A stretch of DNA of 64,000 bases from Tridacna crocea. Lineage: Eukaryota > Mollusca > Bivalvia > Cardiida > Cardiidae. The position numbers were made by a program, and so were the translations under genes. The stretch spans positions 24,619,235-24,683,234 of the forward strand of contig OX031069.1 of NCBI GenBank assembly GCA_943736015.1, given 5' to 3'. The notes below the pieces were generated by a model. That model was not told the origin of the DNA and did not search any database. It saw nothing but the letters and a program-made list of their open reading frames with translations. Below, one piece after another: positions 53,600-63,137 of the stretch (the stretch's first letter is position 1; each line of letters starts with the position of its first letter).

Positions 53600-55264
53600 T
53601 GGTATTTGTCAAGGAAACCCGTTGTGTGGAATTAATAGTTTGAAAGAAGAAGAGACATATTGTTCAAATGTTGGCTTAAAAGTCAACCCACTAAGCAAAT
53701 GAATACATTTTCGGTTGAAGGGAGAGTGTTCATGTACCTTAAAACTATAATTTTGAAATATCTTCAGCCTTTTACATTTAATTTCCAACATTACAATCAA
53801 TTACTTCGATCTATGAATATTCATGAGCAATCACATGGAGAAGCGCGCAATCATAGGACGCACAAGCCATGGCACGAATTGGTTTGGATCGAAAAAGCAG
53901 GCAAAATTGTATCATTGCGCCAATAAAAGGCAATGAGCGATAGAAGCTATTTTCAATAAAAAATAAGTACATGTATCTCATATAATGATATGCCATTTCA
54001 AATTACATATCTGAGTGCTACCGAAAAACTCATTTGCCTGAGAAAAAATGAGTTTATCTGAGTTTATTTTCTTCGGCTTTGCACAAAATAAGATACATGG
54101 TTATCAAAATTCAATCTTGAACTCATAGTGGTATTGTCTTCGACAAATATCACAAAAAACGAAAATCATATGACCAACATAAGTGCGCCTTATTAGTTAG
54201 TGCATTCTTTATGAAAATGGGGCAAAAGGGGGATGAGACAAAATTAAGACGGCGTTTAGCTGAAGGTTTGGGCATGCGTGAAGGAAAACAGCTTCATCTG
54301 TTATAGTGACATCAGCGAAAATTTGATATTGTCAAATTTTGAAACAGTTACATAAACTTGACCGACACGTACTCCTACGGTTGACTTTCTTTAAATTTTC
54401 GTTTTTAATTAAAATTTACCCTATGGGCGAGCTAGGTTTATAATTGATGAGTAATAGGCGGCCAACTATTGTGGAAAAGAGATCGAACTGGCCTGTTACT
54501 TACGGATGCGGTTTGGTGTTTGTTGCTAGGATGGGAGCGGAGATTGCAGTACAATTATTGTTGCAGTTTAGAGCTGGTGGTATTTTAAATCTACCTAGCC
54601 TTAGTCATACCGAGCTAACTGCAGAGTAACGGATAAAAAATTATTTCATCTGTTCGTGTCCGTTCGATTCCGTTTTATGTCTATTTCTTATCCAGTGAAT
54701 CCGGTGATGTCCAGCGATGTTCGTTCCGTCAGGTATTCGTACGGTGATATCCGTTTACAAACCGTTTCCGTAACATGTGCAGTACTAGTGCGTTCATTTT
54801 GTGGCTTTCTTTGCTCCACACGCCGATCGCGTGAGCCTCGAGCGGCGGAGGAAATGAATTTTGTCATTGGATAATAAGTTTTTGCGTTTCTGAATACGTT
54901 TCTTTGGTTAAAAAAAGAAAAAAAAAAACGGGACAGGGCAATAAACTGTTATGTTCAAAACAAGTATATGTTGACTACCCATTTTTATTCGAAAGGGTAT
55001 CACACTTTGATAATTATGCAAATAGATGTTATTCTATTTTGTTAAGACACGTCAATCTCGTCACGTGAACAAAGAAAAGGGGAGGGAGGTTTACGATCAC
55101 CGACAACTTCCTTGTTACTATTGTATTTAATTTTGTACAGTCAGGGGACTCGAGGTTACATTGCATCTCAGAAAAGACTAGTAAGATTTCTATATCGAAT
55201 AATAGTTTCCTGTATAATATCTTAGATAAAATATGTTATGCATGATTAAGATAATAATAGTAAT

Positions 55265-55298
<34 letters not shown>

Positions 55299-55640
55299 TG
55301 TGGTAATAACAATTATGTTGATGATGATGATGATGATGATTATGATGTTGATAATGATGATGATATCTGTACACATAGTTTTGTGACTTTATTGAATTGA
55401 ATAAGATTTTTTTTTAAAATAAATGTTAAATTAAACATGCATTCTTTGTAACATGAAGTATGTGCGTTTGGCAAATTCTTTAACTGTAAAAGTCTATGTT
55501 GATCAAGATAAGAACAAACCGTTTAATCTTGCATCTGTTTTGTCTGGGTAGTTTTATCTCAGCGCCACACTTTCAATACATAAACTTGTAATCGCTTGTT
55601 TAACTGCTAGTTAAGGAAATGAATGAAATAAGCATTTACT
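53600..55640. other. MITE-free stretch with trinucleotide repeats
   Basis: This is the longest stretch lacking family A. A GC-richer patch at 54640-54870 contains CCGTTCGATTCCGTT and CGCCGATCGCGTGAGCC but no supported exon. (AAT)n is at 55269-55297 and GATGATGAT at 55319-55365. It could be a gene-proximal or regulatory region. Confidence 0.4.
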
Positions 55641-55645
55641 TGTAA

Positions 55646-55867
55646 CCCTTTACCAAAAAATCACTGGTTCTTACGACCCTTAGATAGAAGCCTTTTGAAA
55701 ACATTGTAGGAAAAGGAGAAAATGCTGGTTAACCAGCATTTTCTCCTTTTCCCACAATGTTTTCTATCCTGATGGAAACAAATTTTAATTTTTGAGTTAC
55801 GTTTCTCTTTGTCGTCTGCAAGTGCTTTCGATTTGGGCAGGTCTAAAATTTTGTCATTTGTAAAGAG
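55646..55867 (+). mobile_element. Family A hairpin MITE
   Basis: GTAA at 55642-55645 and TTAA at 55868-55871. CCCTTTACCAAAAAATCAC left; perfect hairpin with tip GCTGGTTAACCAGC. Confidence 0.9.
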
Positions 55868-55937
55868 TTAACCCTTAGCTTGCTGCATCACTAAATAGAA
55901 AATTTTCAATTCGATAGTAACAACCCAAATATTGCTT

Positions 55938-56391
55938 TTTATTTCATGCTTTCTGGTAGGATATCGAGAAATAGCAGTGAAAATATTTTTCGATATTACA
56001 CTGGTATCACCAGTGAAAATACCGATTTTCACGTTCTTGTTGCCTAGGTAAATTGCGCATGCCTAACAACCAGATGGGAAATATGACGTCATATACCTTA
56101 CCTTTCTCGCGCTTGACGTAACGTTGCTATGCGGGAGGGGTACTCCACGGGGAATAAGGGAAAAGACCTGTACTGAATTTTGATAAAGCTTCTCCCAGAA
56201 AGGGTAAAACGCATGAAATAAATAGAATATTTGTTTTTTTTCGGTGAAAGATAGAAATTTATTTCATCTCGTGAACACCATCGGCAATATTTTCACTCGT
56301 AGCTACACCACTCGTGAAAATATAACCGATGGTGTCCACTCGATGAAATAAATTTCGATCTTTCACCGAAAAAAACAAATGTCCTCTATTT
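55938..56391 (-). mobile_element. Family F single unit F3
   Basis: Collinear with the right unit of F1 (11370-11798): TTATTTCATGCTTTCTGGT, GGTATCACCAGTGAAAATAC, ATGACGTCATATACC, CTCGCGCTTGACGTAAC, then TTCGATCTTTCACCG and GTCCTCTAT. The terminal palindrome around CACTCGTAGCTACACC is better preserved than in F1. Confidence 0.8.
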
Positions 56392-56424
56392 CAAGCGAAC
56401 GTTTTTGGGAATAATATCTCTTTA

Positions 56425-56615
56425 TAGGACAGTGTAGATTCAAGATCAGGACCCATATTCACCAACCAATCGGTTTAGCCAATCAGAAGTTCTGTTACTT
56501 TCACATTGACAAAATTCTGAAGAATAAGCCTAAGAACGTTCTTAAGAATGGTTGGTGAATACAGACCCAGACTGCACGTTCTGTGCAGCCTGATCTTAAT
56601 CTATGCAGTCTGCAG
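56425..56615. repeat. Family C hairpin split by I2
   Basis: GACAGTGTAGATTCAAGATCAG before the insert (20-base core shown in the C entries) and AGACTGCACGTTCTGTGCAG then CCTGATCTTAATCTATGC after it reconstruct C. I2 sits in its left shoulder. A further C-like arm is at 56735-56800. Confidence 0.75.
56450..56568. mobile_element. Palindromic element I2, left arm deleted
   Basis: ACCCATATTCACCAACC is the left end, then directly GGTTTAGCCAATCAGAAG, i.e. the centre and complete right arm to GGTTGGTGAATACAGACCC. Confidence 0.8.
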
Positions 56616-56947
56616 ATGGTAGATGGGTGGCATTTAGCAGCCAAGGCTTTAACAGAGTTAAACAAATGAGTACGGGTATTTCTAATACAAACCTTATCTT
56701 AATCGTAGAAGCTTAACTTGATTTTTATTGACAGGGTTGATGCATGATCGAACTACACCTTGTATGCAGTTTGATCTGATCTACACTAATCGTGGAAAAT
56801 ATCAGATTTTTATATTTTTGTCTATTTCGGTCTCTGTGAGTGTCCTCATCATGAGCAAGATTAATGGATTAATAGATTATCCTTTCGCTTATCTAATGTA
56901 ATTGGAAGATTGGTTAGCGGGAAGAAAAATATAGACTATGTAGATCA

Positions 56948-57190
56948 AATGGATGGATGGATGGGTGGGTGGATGGGTGGGTGGATGGGTGGACGGACGG
57001 ACGGACGGACGGACGGACGGACGGACGGACGGACGGACGGACGGACGGACGGACGGACGGACGGATGGATGGATGGATGGATGGATGGATGGGTGGGTGG
57101 GTAGATGGATGGATGGATACGTAGGTAAGCGGGCGGGCGAATGGATGGATGGATAGATGGACAAACGGACGGACTTATGGATGTATGGAT
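56948..57190 (+). repeat. (GGAC)n / (GGAT)n tetranucleotide array
   Basis: GGAT/GGGT words to 56990, about 18 GGAC units at 56990-57064, then GGAT again to 57090 and degenerate words to 57190. Open in several frames on both strands, hence spurious repetitive proteins. Confidence 0.95.
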
Positions 57191-57235
57191 GGATGAATGA
57201 ATAGACTGAAAGACAGACACTGAGAGACAGAGACA

Positions 57236-57248
57236 GTGACAGCGTGCT

Positions 57249-57279
<31 letters not shown>

Positions 57280-57282
57280 GAC

Positions 57283-57338
<56 letters not shown>

Positions 57339-57400
57339 AGCGTGCTAGAGAGAGAGACAGACAGACAGAGAGACAGAGAGACAGAGACAGACAGAGAGGT
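57236..57400 (+). repeat. (GA)n array with duplicated flank
   Basis: TGACAGCGTGCTAGAGAGAG occurs at about 57237 and again at 57335, bracketing a (GA) run at 57296-57332; a ~98-bp tandem duplication. Confidence 0.9.
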
Positions 57401-57745
57401 GACAAAGACAGACAGTCATTTAGTCATTCATCCGGTCTTTCTTATAACAGTATTACGAAAAAAGTGTCAGACGATGAATCACAAAACAGTAGATTATCAA
57501 ATTTGTCCAATCACAATAACTTTTCTTTTCCAGTGATTCATCCCCTTTGTGATATACCACATAGAAGGTTTAATCTTTTTTGCGGAGGACATAGATCATT
57601 ATCAGATCATCTTGATCTTTGCCTTTCGTTCTTTTCCTCAAGCCTATAAGATAAAAGAAAAAAAGAACAAAAAAATCTGTCTGTACCATCGGACAAATAA
57701 GAGTTTTAGTGGACTACAAATTCATAGAAAGGGTTGGAGGTTATA

Positions 57746-58012
57746 TATGACCTACGAAACGCGAAAGAGGGTATTCGGACGGTTGCGTAAAGTGTCGTCT
57801 TGGATCAGCCTGTGCAGTCAACACATGCTAATCCGAGACTACACTTTCGTTTTCTATGTAAGTTTCTGCTTTGCTAAAGTCTTTTGTAGCACAATATCTA
57901 TTGTAGTCGTAAAGTGCCGTCTCGGATCAGCCTCCAAGGACTGCGCAGGCTGATCCGGGACGACGCTTTACGCAAATGTCCGAATGCCCCTTTTGCGTAT
58001 AATAGGCCATAA
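57746..58012. mobile_element. Family B element B5
   Basis: CGAAACGCGAAAGAGGGTA at the left, TCCGAATGCCCCTTTTGCG at the right, with both inner hairpins (GGATCAGCCTGTGCAGTC; GGATCAGCCTCCAAGGACTG). Confidence 0.8.
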
Positions 58013-58127
58013 TAATTATATGGCTATCAAAAAGTTGGCAGTGAATTCATGGAAAATGTTATATTTGAAATATTTTTTATAGAAAAAAGGGGTTTAATGA
58101 ATCCCCCGTAATGCATTGTACCAGGCC

Positions 58128-58575
58128 GGTTATCACATAATTGTTGACCTACCAAATCCATTTTAGTTATCGCATCACATAGTTGTGGACCTACCAAATC
58201 CATTTTGGTCATCACATAATTCTTGACCTACAAAATCCATTTTGGTCGTCATATAATTGTGGACCTACCAAATCCATTTTGGTCGTCACATAATTGTGGA
58301 CCGACAAAATCCATTTTTGTCATGACATAATTGTGGACCTACCAAATTAATTTTTGTCATCACATAATTGTTGACCTACAAAATCCATTTTGGTCATTAC
58401 ATAATTGTGGACCTACCAAATCCATTTTGGTCGTCACATAATTGTGGACCGACAAAATCCATTCTGGTTATCACATAATTATGGACCTACCAAATCCATT
58501 TTGGTCATCACATAATTCTGGACCTACAAAATCCACTTTGGTCATCACATAATTGTGGCCCTACAAAATCCATGT
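58128..58575 (+). repeat. 37-bp minisatellite
   Basis: About twelve units built from GGTCATCACATAATTGTGG then ACCTACCAAATCCATTTT, with scattered single-base changes. It lies immediately left of a D element; D's usual left flank (ACAACCGGCTTAAATCTGAT) begins right after the array. Confidence 0.92.
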
Positions 58576-58725
58576 TGTTTCACAACCGGCTTAAATCTGA
58601 TGTAGAATGGTCCTTTGACATACGGAAATTTTACCAATAGCAAAAATGTTTCGAGTCAGGTCAGCCTGCGCGAACTGCGCAGGCTGACGTGAATCGAAAG
58701 TTTTTGCTGTTGCATTAAGCCCCCC
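58567..58725. mobile_element. Family D hairpin element, fuller copy
   Basis: AACCGGCTTAAATCTGATGT, AATGGTCCTTTGACATACGG, core TCAGGTCAGCCTGCGCGAAC and complement, then GCATTAAGCCCCCCCC. Collinear with 23053-23203. Confidence 0.78.
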
Positions 58726-58729
58726 CCCC

Positions 58730-59289
58730 CCTTTTCTTTAGAAAAAAAAAACATAGTTCATATTCTTGTATCACGCGCGGGAACTATTGTGGGTATAGGA
58801 AAATTGCATGTCACATTTCACCCCCCTTTTTTTTTAAAGTTGTCTATTTAAAGGGGTTTTGCCATTGCCAAATTCCTCAGTGATTCATTCCTCACTATCT
58901 TGCAGCATGATGTAAGCTCAACGACCTCTTAATTTCCTCGTTAATGTTTCATCTACTCCATTGGACTAAGTTACAGTTTTTGCCACAAAATGGACAATAT
59001 CGTGATAAAAGGAATACTTACTTGTTTTCATTTTCCTTCTCTATTTTGTTTTAATTGTCAGCTATTGGGACACTCTTGATCATTTCATATTAATACGAAA
59101 GTCTACGCAAAGAAACAAGTAATGCAGGTGTGAAAAATACTTATGAGTTCAAATCGTGCCATTTAAAAGAATGGAAATTATTGTGACAAGATTACAATCT
59201 GTTACTGTCCGGGGAATTCCAGTTATTAGTCATTCACATGAAAAAAAAAATTAAAATTAGATTAAAAGTTGCCATATCATTCTGTCTTT
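58730..59289. other. Unassigned AT-rich DNA
   Basis: Homopolymer runs (C10, A10, T9) and no recognisable repeat family or coding motif. Confidence 0.4.
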
Positions 59290-59526
59290 TGAAATTAACA
59301 CCCCATTGTTCAATATTTCGCCTATTGCCTATTTCGAGAGGTAAAAACATTTTATCTACTAAAAAATTTTAACATTTATCATTGTGGCCATATTTTTTTA
59401 CATATCTACATTTGCATGTTTTAGTAAAACAATATGGCCGCAATCATACACGTTCTCGTGGATAAAATGTTTCTCTCCCTTGAAATATGTAATAGCCGAA
59501 ATATTGAACATTAGAGTGTAAATTTG
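59290..59526. mobile_element. Palindromic element P
   Basis: AAATTAACACCCCATTGTTC and its near complement close a ~235-bp inverted repeat. Internal arms are TATTTCGCCTATTGCC / TGTAATAGCCGAAATA and TAAAAACATTTTATC / GATAAAATGTTTCTC. TCATTCTGTCTTTTG occurs on both outer sides (59278 and 59569), so the true borders may be wider. Confidence 0.7.
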
Positions 59527-60340
59527 TCACAGTGTTTTAAGTATTCCCTTAGGAAGTTAAAGTGTCATTCTGTCTTTTGTTCACTTCATACTAGCAGCGT
59601 ATTCCTTTCACCTGTTCTGGGTCAATTTTCTGAGTTCATGAATGCTGTTCTGGAATGTGCGAAAGGGATATTTCAGAACACATGCACTGTTCCGGAAGTA
59701 TGTTCTGAATGGAACATTTATGAAACAGTGTTCTAAACCATGTCAAAATGAAAGTACATTGTCATGAAGACTGGTGCAAGAGCTATACTGTCATAGCTGT
59801 GTTAGTGGAGGATATCATTAGCTGTGGAGAGGGTAGAGAGGCGAGTCTACAATGCCCCTATTTATGGCATTCATAACGTAAAAAAAAAAGACAATTGCAA
59901 GTTTGGCCATGAAGAACTGTCCACCTTTCAGCCATTTTGTCTGGCCATGAAGAATTGCTCACCTTTCAGCCATCTTGTATCACCTAGCAACCGTTCAGCA
60001 GGTGTGCTGCACCTCGATTGTTTAAGAACAGTCAGAACATGTTCTGAAGAACACGGCACAGTGTTCCCAAATATTCTATTGACCTCCAAACATGTCCATG
60101 TTTGGAGTAGCGAAAAAAATACGCCCGAAGTTTTAATCTTCAGTTTGTTGCTAGTGGCTTACATTTTGGCAAACCGTTTAATCCTAGACTGTCATCCTCA
60201 AAATAATTTCCATACTTTTAAATGGTATTATTTAAATTCAAACGCATTTCGACAATATATTTTATTTTTACTGTTTGTCGCTTGCATGATTTTAGCAATT
60301 TCAACGAAATAAATTGAAAGACAAATGCGCCTTTTCCCTC
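59527..60340 (+). other. Unassigned DNA with a 40-bp tandem duplication
   Basis: TGGCCATGAAGAACTGTCCA and TGGCCATGAAGAATTGCTCA start two adjacent 40-bp units (59904 and 59943). Plus-strand frames are open for 71 and 163 codons (59524-59736, 59824-60312), the second with a hydrophobic C-terminus, but neither shows a domain, a signal peptide or a convincing start. Confidence 0.35.
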
Positions 60341-60349
60341 CATTCTTTT

Positions 60350-60512
60350 TCTAAACTGTCAAAAATAAAATTAACGATGCTCTGTAAAAAGTATCGACTC
60401 AGGTCAGCCTGCGCAATACGCGCAGGCTGACCTGAGTTGAAACTTTTTGCTTTAAGGTAACTTTTCTGCATGTCCAAATACCATTCTACATCAGAATTTA
60501 GCCGTTCGTTAG
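60350..60512. mobile_element. Family D hairpin element, reverse
   Basis: Core CAGGTCAGCCTGCGCAATAC and complement; GCATGTCCAAATACCATTC and ACATCAGAATTTAGCCG are the complement of the left flank of 58567. Confidence 0.78.
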
Positions 60513-60782
60513 ACAAAGTCGATGATATAGATCAATAATTATTTGATGACCTGCTTGGTATACATGTAATACACCACGAAATTACATCAAACCCTCTTTT
60601 CCCATAGCATAACTAGAATTACTATTATTTCGTTTTAAGAATAAATTCTATTTTAATTTTTGATAATTCCAAAAATTGTTCTAAATTAATAAGTTAATGA
60701 GAAATCTACTTAGATTTACGTAAGTGCTGAAATCACTGATGTGCATTTCATTACTAACGTTACAAGGAAAATAATTATCGTC

Positions 60783-60861
60783 GGTTTATTTCGAAAACCT
60801 CGTAACTACAGCTTGTTTCAAGCTGTAGTTACGAGGTTTTTGAAGTAAACCATCGATATAT
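60783..60861. repeat. Compact perfect hairpin
   Basis: AACCTCGTAACTACAGCTTG and its exact complement are separated by three bases, and further pairing (GGTTTATTTCGAA with TTGAAGTAAACC) extends the stem to over 30 bp. Confidence 0.8.
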
Positions 60862-60969
60862 GGGTTTTGTAAGTTTTCAAGTAATTCAGTTGCAAGCTGA
60901 ATCACATGTAAAAGTACACATTACTTATCTTATCTAAGGTACACATATCTAATGACCTTGACAAAAAGT

Positions 60970-61080
60970 GCTTAAATTGAAATCTTTGTGGGAAAAAGGA
61001 GAAAATGCTGGTAACCAGCACCTTTTCCTTTTACCACAATGTTTTCTACACATTTACAATAAAAATCCTTGGTTTGGACT
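60970..61080 (+). mobile_element. Family A hairpin MITE, core only
   Basis: TTTGTGGGAAAAAGGAGAAA, tip GCTGGTAACCAGC, arm ACCTTTTCCTTTTACCACAA. The ends are gone; an I right-end scrap (GGTGAATACGGGCCC) and a C fragment (TGATTGCACGTT) follow. Confidence 0.7.
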
Positions 61081-61139
61081 ATATTTTGGTGAATACGGGC
61101 CCTGATTGCACGTTATAGTCTTATATTAGTTTAGATATA

Positions 61140-61378
61140 TATGGCGTGAAACTCGCAAAAAGGGGCATTTGGACATTGCGTAAATTTTCGTCTCGGATCA
61201 GCCTGTGTAGTCCGCGTAGACTTATCCGTGACGGAACTTTACGACTACATTAGATCTTGTGCTATAGTAGAGTTGCGCAAGAAAGAAAATTACATAAACA
61301 CGGAAAGTGTCGTTTCGGCTGATCCTAGACGACACTTTACGCAAATGTCCAAATGCCTCTTTTCGCATGTTGCAGACC
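61140..61378. mobile_element. Family B element B6
   Basis: CTCGCAAAAAGGGGCATTTG left and TGCCTCTTTTCGCATGTTGC right. The inner hairpins are partly lost (GGATCAGCCTGTGTAGTCC retained; GTCGTTTCGGCTGATCC only in part). Confidence 0.75.
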
Positions 61379-61642
61379 AGTTATACCTCTCATCGAGATT
61401 AGAATATCAACTACTTTCGATGGTTCTTTATTGAAACATTAACCAGTACCCGCGCCATGATGTGAAGAGTTTCAAAATTTGATACGCTTATCACGGGAAT
61501 TCAACCTTTGGCGTGAGTGGCCGACGCTCAAACCCTGTATCCCTGTCTCTCACGATCTGATCTTATCAATACAATAATTTCGACTTGCGTCGTGGTCATC
61601 ACACATAGGATGAATAAGGTTGTTGTTTTTCATATATTCCAG

Positions 61643-61973
61643 GTAATGCCTTTAGGCTTTCATACGTAAGACGAACATGATAACTTATGCTGTACAAACC
61701 ACAGAAATCGAGAATGGATTTGATAGAAGCAGCCAAAAATGGACACGTGGAAAAAGTTCTGACTCTCCTTGAATCCGGAGTTCCGGCAAACACACGTGAC
61801 AAAGACAATGCTACCGCTTTGTACTGGAGCGCGTGCTACGGTCATGATGACGTCACTGAAATTCTCATTTCCGCCCAGTGTGACGTGAACGCAACAGTTC
61901 GATGGGGGTCATCTGCGCTTCACGCCGCCGCCGATAGAGGGCACTTGCAGAGCGTGCAAATCTTGATAAACAG
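61643..61973 (+). CDS. Ankyrin-repeat protein, first coding exon (partial gene)
   Basis: The exon has an acceptor at 61641-61642 (TTTTTCATATATTCCAG with a good pyrimidine tract) and a donor at 61974 (AACAG/GTAATA), leaving phase 2. I place the start at 61714: it has A at -3 and G at +4 and begins MDLIEAAKNGHVEKVL, a typical ankyrin opening. An in-frame ATG at 61687 has weaker context, and a 7-codon upstream frame (ATG at 61646) would lie in the 5' UTR. The 86 encoded residues cover about three ankyrin repeats: residues 2-30 (EAAKNGHVEKVLTLLESG), 31-62 (ATALYWSACYGHDDV ... CDVNA) and 63-86 (SALHAAADRGHLQSVQILIN), with the usual alternating helices and GH turns. Ankyrin repeats bind other proteins, so the role depends on later exons, which are outside the window or unrecognised. 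An upstream exon is implied by the acceptor. Confidence 0.88.
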
Positions 61974-62345
61974 GTAATATATATGTAACTACTTTGTGAC
62001 AAAACCGAATTCTTGAAAGCACTGTGACCAAAGCCAGCAAGAAGTGGGATTTTACCATTAATATCCCAATGATATGATACTCTTTCTTCACGTGTAACAT
62101 ATGCATGTAACTGAATTCGTTTTATTAAAACTTACCTGCTTCCGAATCATATGAACAGCAAAAAAGTAAGTAAATACATGTATGTGAGCAAGGCTCCGCC
62201 AAAAAAGTGTCTTTGCATCTTTGTAACTTGTTACACCAAGCAAGTCATTGCCTAATATGGAATTATTCTGCCTATAAATCAGACCAAATCATGATATACC
62301 ATGGTGCTTTGTTATGCACAAAATCTACAGACAGCAAAAAGTTTC

Positions 62346-63137
62346 GATACCTGTCAGACAGTGCTGACCAGGATTAGACCATAGGCCTCTGAAACTCCAT
62401 TGGTCTATCAAGGGATAACAAAATTTTTTATAATCGGACAGTTACCATAAATAGAACACTAGGATTCCCTCTCTATTGTAAATAATAAGACCTTTTCAAA
62501 AGTTTTTAATTTGCATTAAAATACCTATGTTTCCAGGGACCGTATTCACCAACATTTCTTAAGAACGTTCTTTGTCTTATTCTTCTAGATTTTCTGATAG
62601 TTAAAGTAACAGAACTTCTGATTGGCTAAACCATATGGTTTAGCCAACCAGGAGTTCTGTTACTTTTACACTGACGAAAATCTGAAGAATAAGTCTAAAA
62701 ATGTTCTTAGAATGGTTAGTGAATAGGGACCCAGATCATGACATACACATGGATTGTGATCTATAATGATAAAAACTCTTCTTGGCTTTGTCTTGTTTTA
62801 TCTTACTCTTTGTTTCTGTTTGTCTGTGTCTCCATCTACTTATTTGTCATACCGTTTGCATGTCCCTCTTTGTTACAAAATGCATGGACAACCTTCTTAT
62901 AACTGCTTTGGAAAGAAACATAGAGTTATCTTAAATGTCGAGGGTTAATTCATATATATCTCAAACATGCTACGTGAAGTTCAAAATATTTTATACCTGT
63001 CAGACAGTGCTGACCAGGATTAGACCATAGGCCTCTGAAGCTCCATCAAGGGATAACGAAATTTTCAAAATCGGACAGTTACTATAAATAGAACATTGGG
63101 ATTTCCTCTGTATTGTATATAATGAGGCCTTGTCAAA
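62346..63137 (+). repeat. ~150-bp direct duplication within the intron
   Basis: 62346-62500 and 62992-63137 share CTGTCAGACAGTGCTGACCA, GGATTAGACCATAGGCCTCT, AATCGGACAGTTAC and AATAGAACA in order. The second copy lacks about 9 bases (TTGGTCTAT). The interval holds I3. Confidence 0.9.
62537..62732. mobile_element. Palindromic element I3
   Basis: Ends CCGTATTCACCAACATTTCT and AATGGTTAGTGAATAGGGAC; centre GATTGGCTAAACCATATGG with complement. Flanks (AGATCATGACATACACATGG ... GTGATCTATA) may be a decayed C hairpin. Confidence 0.8.

Noticed and set aside
56889..57220. Open frames of repeated DGRT / HPSV-type residues
   Set aside because: Products of the (GGAC)n and (GGAT)n tetranucleotide array.
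59824..60312. 163-codon plus-strand frame with a hydrophobic C-terminus
   Set aside because: Contains a 40-bp tandem duplication, an A-run and no recognisable domain, and lacks support for its start; kept as unassigned DNA.
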